From: Chenopodium formosanum
Taxonomy: Eukaryota > Streptophyta > Magnoliopsida > Caryophyllales > Amaranthaceae
Direction of reading: 5' to 3'
DNA length: 64,000 nt
Assembly: GCA_024500155.1 (NCBI GenBank)
Contig: CM044858.1
Span: 1,488,001-1,552,000, forward strand
Made by a program: the position numbers and the translations under genes. How positions within the stretch are numbered: position 1 is the stretch's first letter; the number at the start of each line of letters is the position of its first letter. Positions 62,301 through 64,000 of this stretch are shown here, in pieces. The notes beneath the pieces are model-generated. The model did not search any database. It saw nothing but the letters and a program-made list of their open reading frames with translations, and had not been told where the DNA came from.

Positions 62301-62592
62301 AATTGCCAATATCTGACTTGTTACACTGGCAGGTTGTTGGAGTGACTGGATTAATCTTGACAAAACTTGATGGTTCTGCAAGAGGTGGTTGCGTGGTATA
62401 AATTTTAATCCAAATCTATTCTGGACATGATTATTTGACTCGTTTGGTATTCATCTCTGCTGTTAAATTGGCATGCAGGTCAGCGTGGTAGATGAGCTTG
62501 GCATTCCTGTGAAATTTGTGGGTGTTGGTGAGGGCCTGGAAGATCTTCAACCTTTTGACGCTGAAGCCTTTGTTGATGCCATATTCCCATAA
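59315..62592 (+). CDS. CPFTSY: Chloroplast signal recognition particle receptor cpFtsY
   Basis: An SRP-type GTPase that docks cpSRP54/cpSRP43 with light-harvesting proteins at the thylakoid. Eleven exons: 59315-59608, 59697-59801, 60672-60745, 61067-61125, 61212-61249, 61550-61670, 61785-61853, 61941-62023, 62127-62195, 62333-62395 and 62479-62592, 362 residues (Arabidopsis about 366). Residues 1 to about 38 are a Ser-rich transit peptide ending near FQCRA. Then the N domain (FFTKLGRLIKEKAKSDVEKV) and the G domain: P-loop GVNGGGKTT (167-175), DTFRAAASDQLE, DTSGR, TKLDGSARGG, and the C-terminal VGEGLEDLQPFDAEAFVDAI. The exon-7 acceptor is set at TGAATAG|TTCTTACTCAG rather than the later CTCAG, because only this keeps the frame (VLTQAVKRGKEG). 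Confidence 0.95.
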
Positions 62593-63468
62593 TGTGTAAT
62601 TGGTGAGAGGTTAGATGGCCCTAATTTTGGTTAACATGCACATGCATCTAAATTCTGAAGTGACTAAAACCATTCATATTAGTCCATCTATCCTACATGA
62701 TCTTAGGTACAACCTTCCTAATAGTTGCCTATTGTAGTAAGGTTGCCACATATGGACCCTCCCATAACCCTTCCTACCACAATGGGATTATCTCGGATGA
62801 TGATTATTAAATAGGCAATACGTTGATCATGAACATTTCTTCCTTTCATATAGTCAGAAGAGGAAATTATTGTCAGGTGTTCAAAGAATGAACATTTAGC
62901 TACTTTGTTTTGCTTACTTGCTTAGGTGTTGTATTTATTTCACAAGATCTAGCCAACTGAATGAGATCATGATTTAGAAACTGCAAGCTATATTTTCAAG
63001 TCAAGCAAGTGAAGCTAAAAGATCGATGGCCATCATGGAGATTGAAGCACGCCAATGAAAAGCCCTCGGCCAAAATATCAAAGTGTTGCTCATGATTTGC
63101 ATCAGTCAGAGTTATTCTTGGTGCTAGTCCATCCTTTGTAATCTCTCAGGTAGCCTAGATATAGGCAAATTTTCACTCTCAATTATGTTTTACGAAGTAT
63201 AACTTAACGCCAAATTTGTACAAGGTTCTTGCCTTACGATTATGAGCTAATTGTTAATGAGAGATATCTGTAGAGTGCTTTCATCTTGAAAATTTGAAAT
63301 GTATCAACACATGTAATTAATGGTATTGTTGTGGAAACTTTGGAGGTTGAAAAGTTTCAATGTTTCCTCGATATACATTCTACCCTCATATAAATTACTA
63401 CTACTACTACACAACACGGGATTTGCTATTGAAGAAAGTTGTAATTATATAGATCTTCAATACTTGTA
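62593..63468. other. Convergent 3' region
   Basis: Sequence between the stop codons of cpFtsY (+) and the thioesterase (-), presumably both 3' UTRs. I see no further gene. Confidence 0.6.
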
Positions 63469-63843
63469 TCATAATTTTGCTGCAGGGAGTTGATGAAATG
63501 TAGCTTGAGCAGTGTAAAGCAGCTTCTTCGTCTCTTTTACTCTGATTTCAATTGATACTACGGTTAAGTTTCTTCCACTCCTCACAACTGATCCAACAGC
63601 ATTCAACTCGGCCTGCATCACATTAAGTACTTTCAAGTTAGATGATCTACTTAACTAGTCACTGCAATACAATTTCCCAGTATTCAGGTAACTTACCTTC
63701 ATGGGAGCAGAAGAAAGGTAGGAAATACTCAGCTCGACAAGAAACAGCGGCTTCTCCTCTGCTACTATGGTTCGAGCACACGCTATGGCTAGCCTTTCAG
63801 CTATACTTGCCACTGCTCCTCCATGCAACCCCTTGTAGTAGTT
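63469..63843 (-). CDS. Hotdog-fold acyl-CoA thioesterase superfamily protein, 3' part
   Basis: The last two exons are in the window: 63843-63697 (NYYKGLHGGAVASIAERLAI ... SISYLSSAPMK) and 63612-63469 (AELNAVGSVVRSGRNLTVVS ... LPAAKL). Both are in phase 0 with clean GT-AG borders. LHGGAVASIAE is the helix-start motif of PaaI/DHNA-CoA-type hotdog thioesterases, and GSVVRSGRNLTVVS the conserved strand. It resembles the small plant thioesterases related to At2g29590 and At3g16175. The substrate is not known from sequence. The 5' exons lie beyond the right edge of the window. Confidence 0.85.
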
Positions 63844-64000
63844 CTGAAACAAAACACAAAACATGTTTACAACTATCTGCATTCTACAATATATAAATCA
63901 AAATTGAAGACCAAGAACATACTTCGATATGATTAATAAAATAATAACTAAATCAAAATTCTTACTTGAATATTTTGCCTCATACTTCGTATATTTTTTT

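Noticed and set aside
1..64000. CRISPR arrays, operons or other prokaryotic features
   Set aside because: The window is plainly plant nuclear DNA; the tandem repeats seen have no spacer-repeat layout.

Overview
This is a nuclear window from a flowering plant, an AT-rich eudicot. Its genes have many short exons with GT-AG introns, plant-only families (SPL, SCPL, cell number regulator, chloroplast FtsY), and dense MITEs. I suspect a Caryophyllales species of the spinach/beet/quinoa type, but the sequence alone does not prove that.

Layout. 1-3594: nested transposable elements. 3595-5061 (-): an SPL8-type transcription factor with three exons, the last one small and easily missed. 5062-16059: 11 kb without a supportable gene, filled with MITEs. 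16060-18403 (-): an NAD-malate dehydrogenase with an unusual membrane-anchor-like N-terminus. 18728-18799 (-): tRNA-Gln(UUG). 18949-25329 (+): mitochondrial-type 3-hydroxyisobutyryl-CoA hydrolase. 25844-27954 (-): cell-number-regulator/PLAC8 protein. 27955-30798: repeats, including a Mutator-like element. 30799-40791 (+): an intact 14-exon serine carboxypeptidase-like (SCPL) gene whose introns hold most plant transposon classes. 41574-44434 (+): a second SCPL copy in tandem, lacking five internal exons and carrying a nonsense codon. 45525-46679 (+): a small unidentified protein with a C-terminal membrane segment, with a copy of its first exon at about 48139-48365. 49267-55932 (-): nucleoporin NUP62, with a one-base frame break and its start lost in a 100-N gap. 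57029-57202 (+): the last exon of a RING-H2 E3 ligase. 57761-58375 (-): a BAP-type C2-domain protein. 59315-62592 (+): chloroplast FtsY. 63469-63843 (-): the 3' part of a hotdog thioesterase that runs off the window.

The genes are mostly unrelated housekeeping or developmental loci. The biologically linked features are the SCPL tandem pair (one intact, one decayed) and the BAP/cpFtsY neighbour pair, which as far as I recall is also adjacent in Arabidopsis. Nothing here looks like a novel multi-gene system. The most interesting material is the layered transposon insertions, the 610-bp near-perfect hairpin at 705-1315, the membrane-anchored MDH form with a GC-AG intron, the changed nucleophile motif of the SCPL enzyme, and the assembly gap that appears to hide parts of two genes. 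All exon boundaries were set by eye from splice consensus, phase and protein-family memory; no alignment was run.
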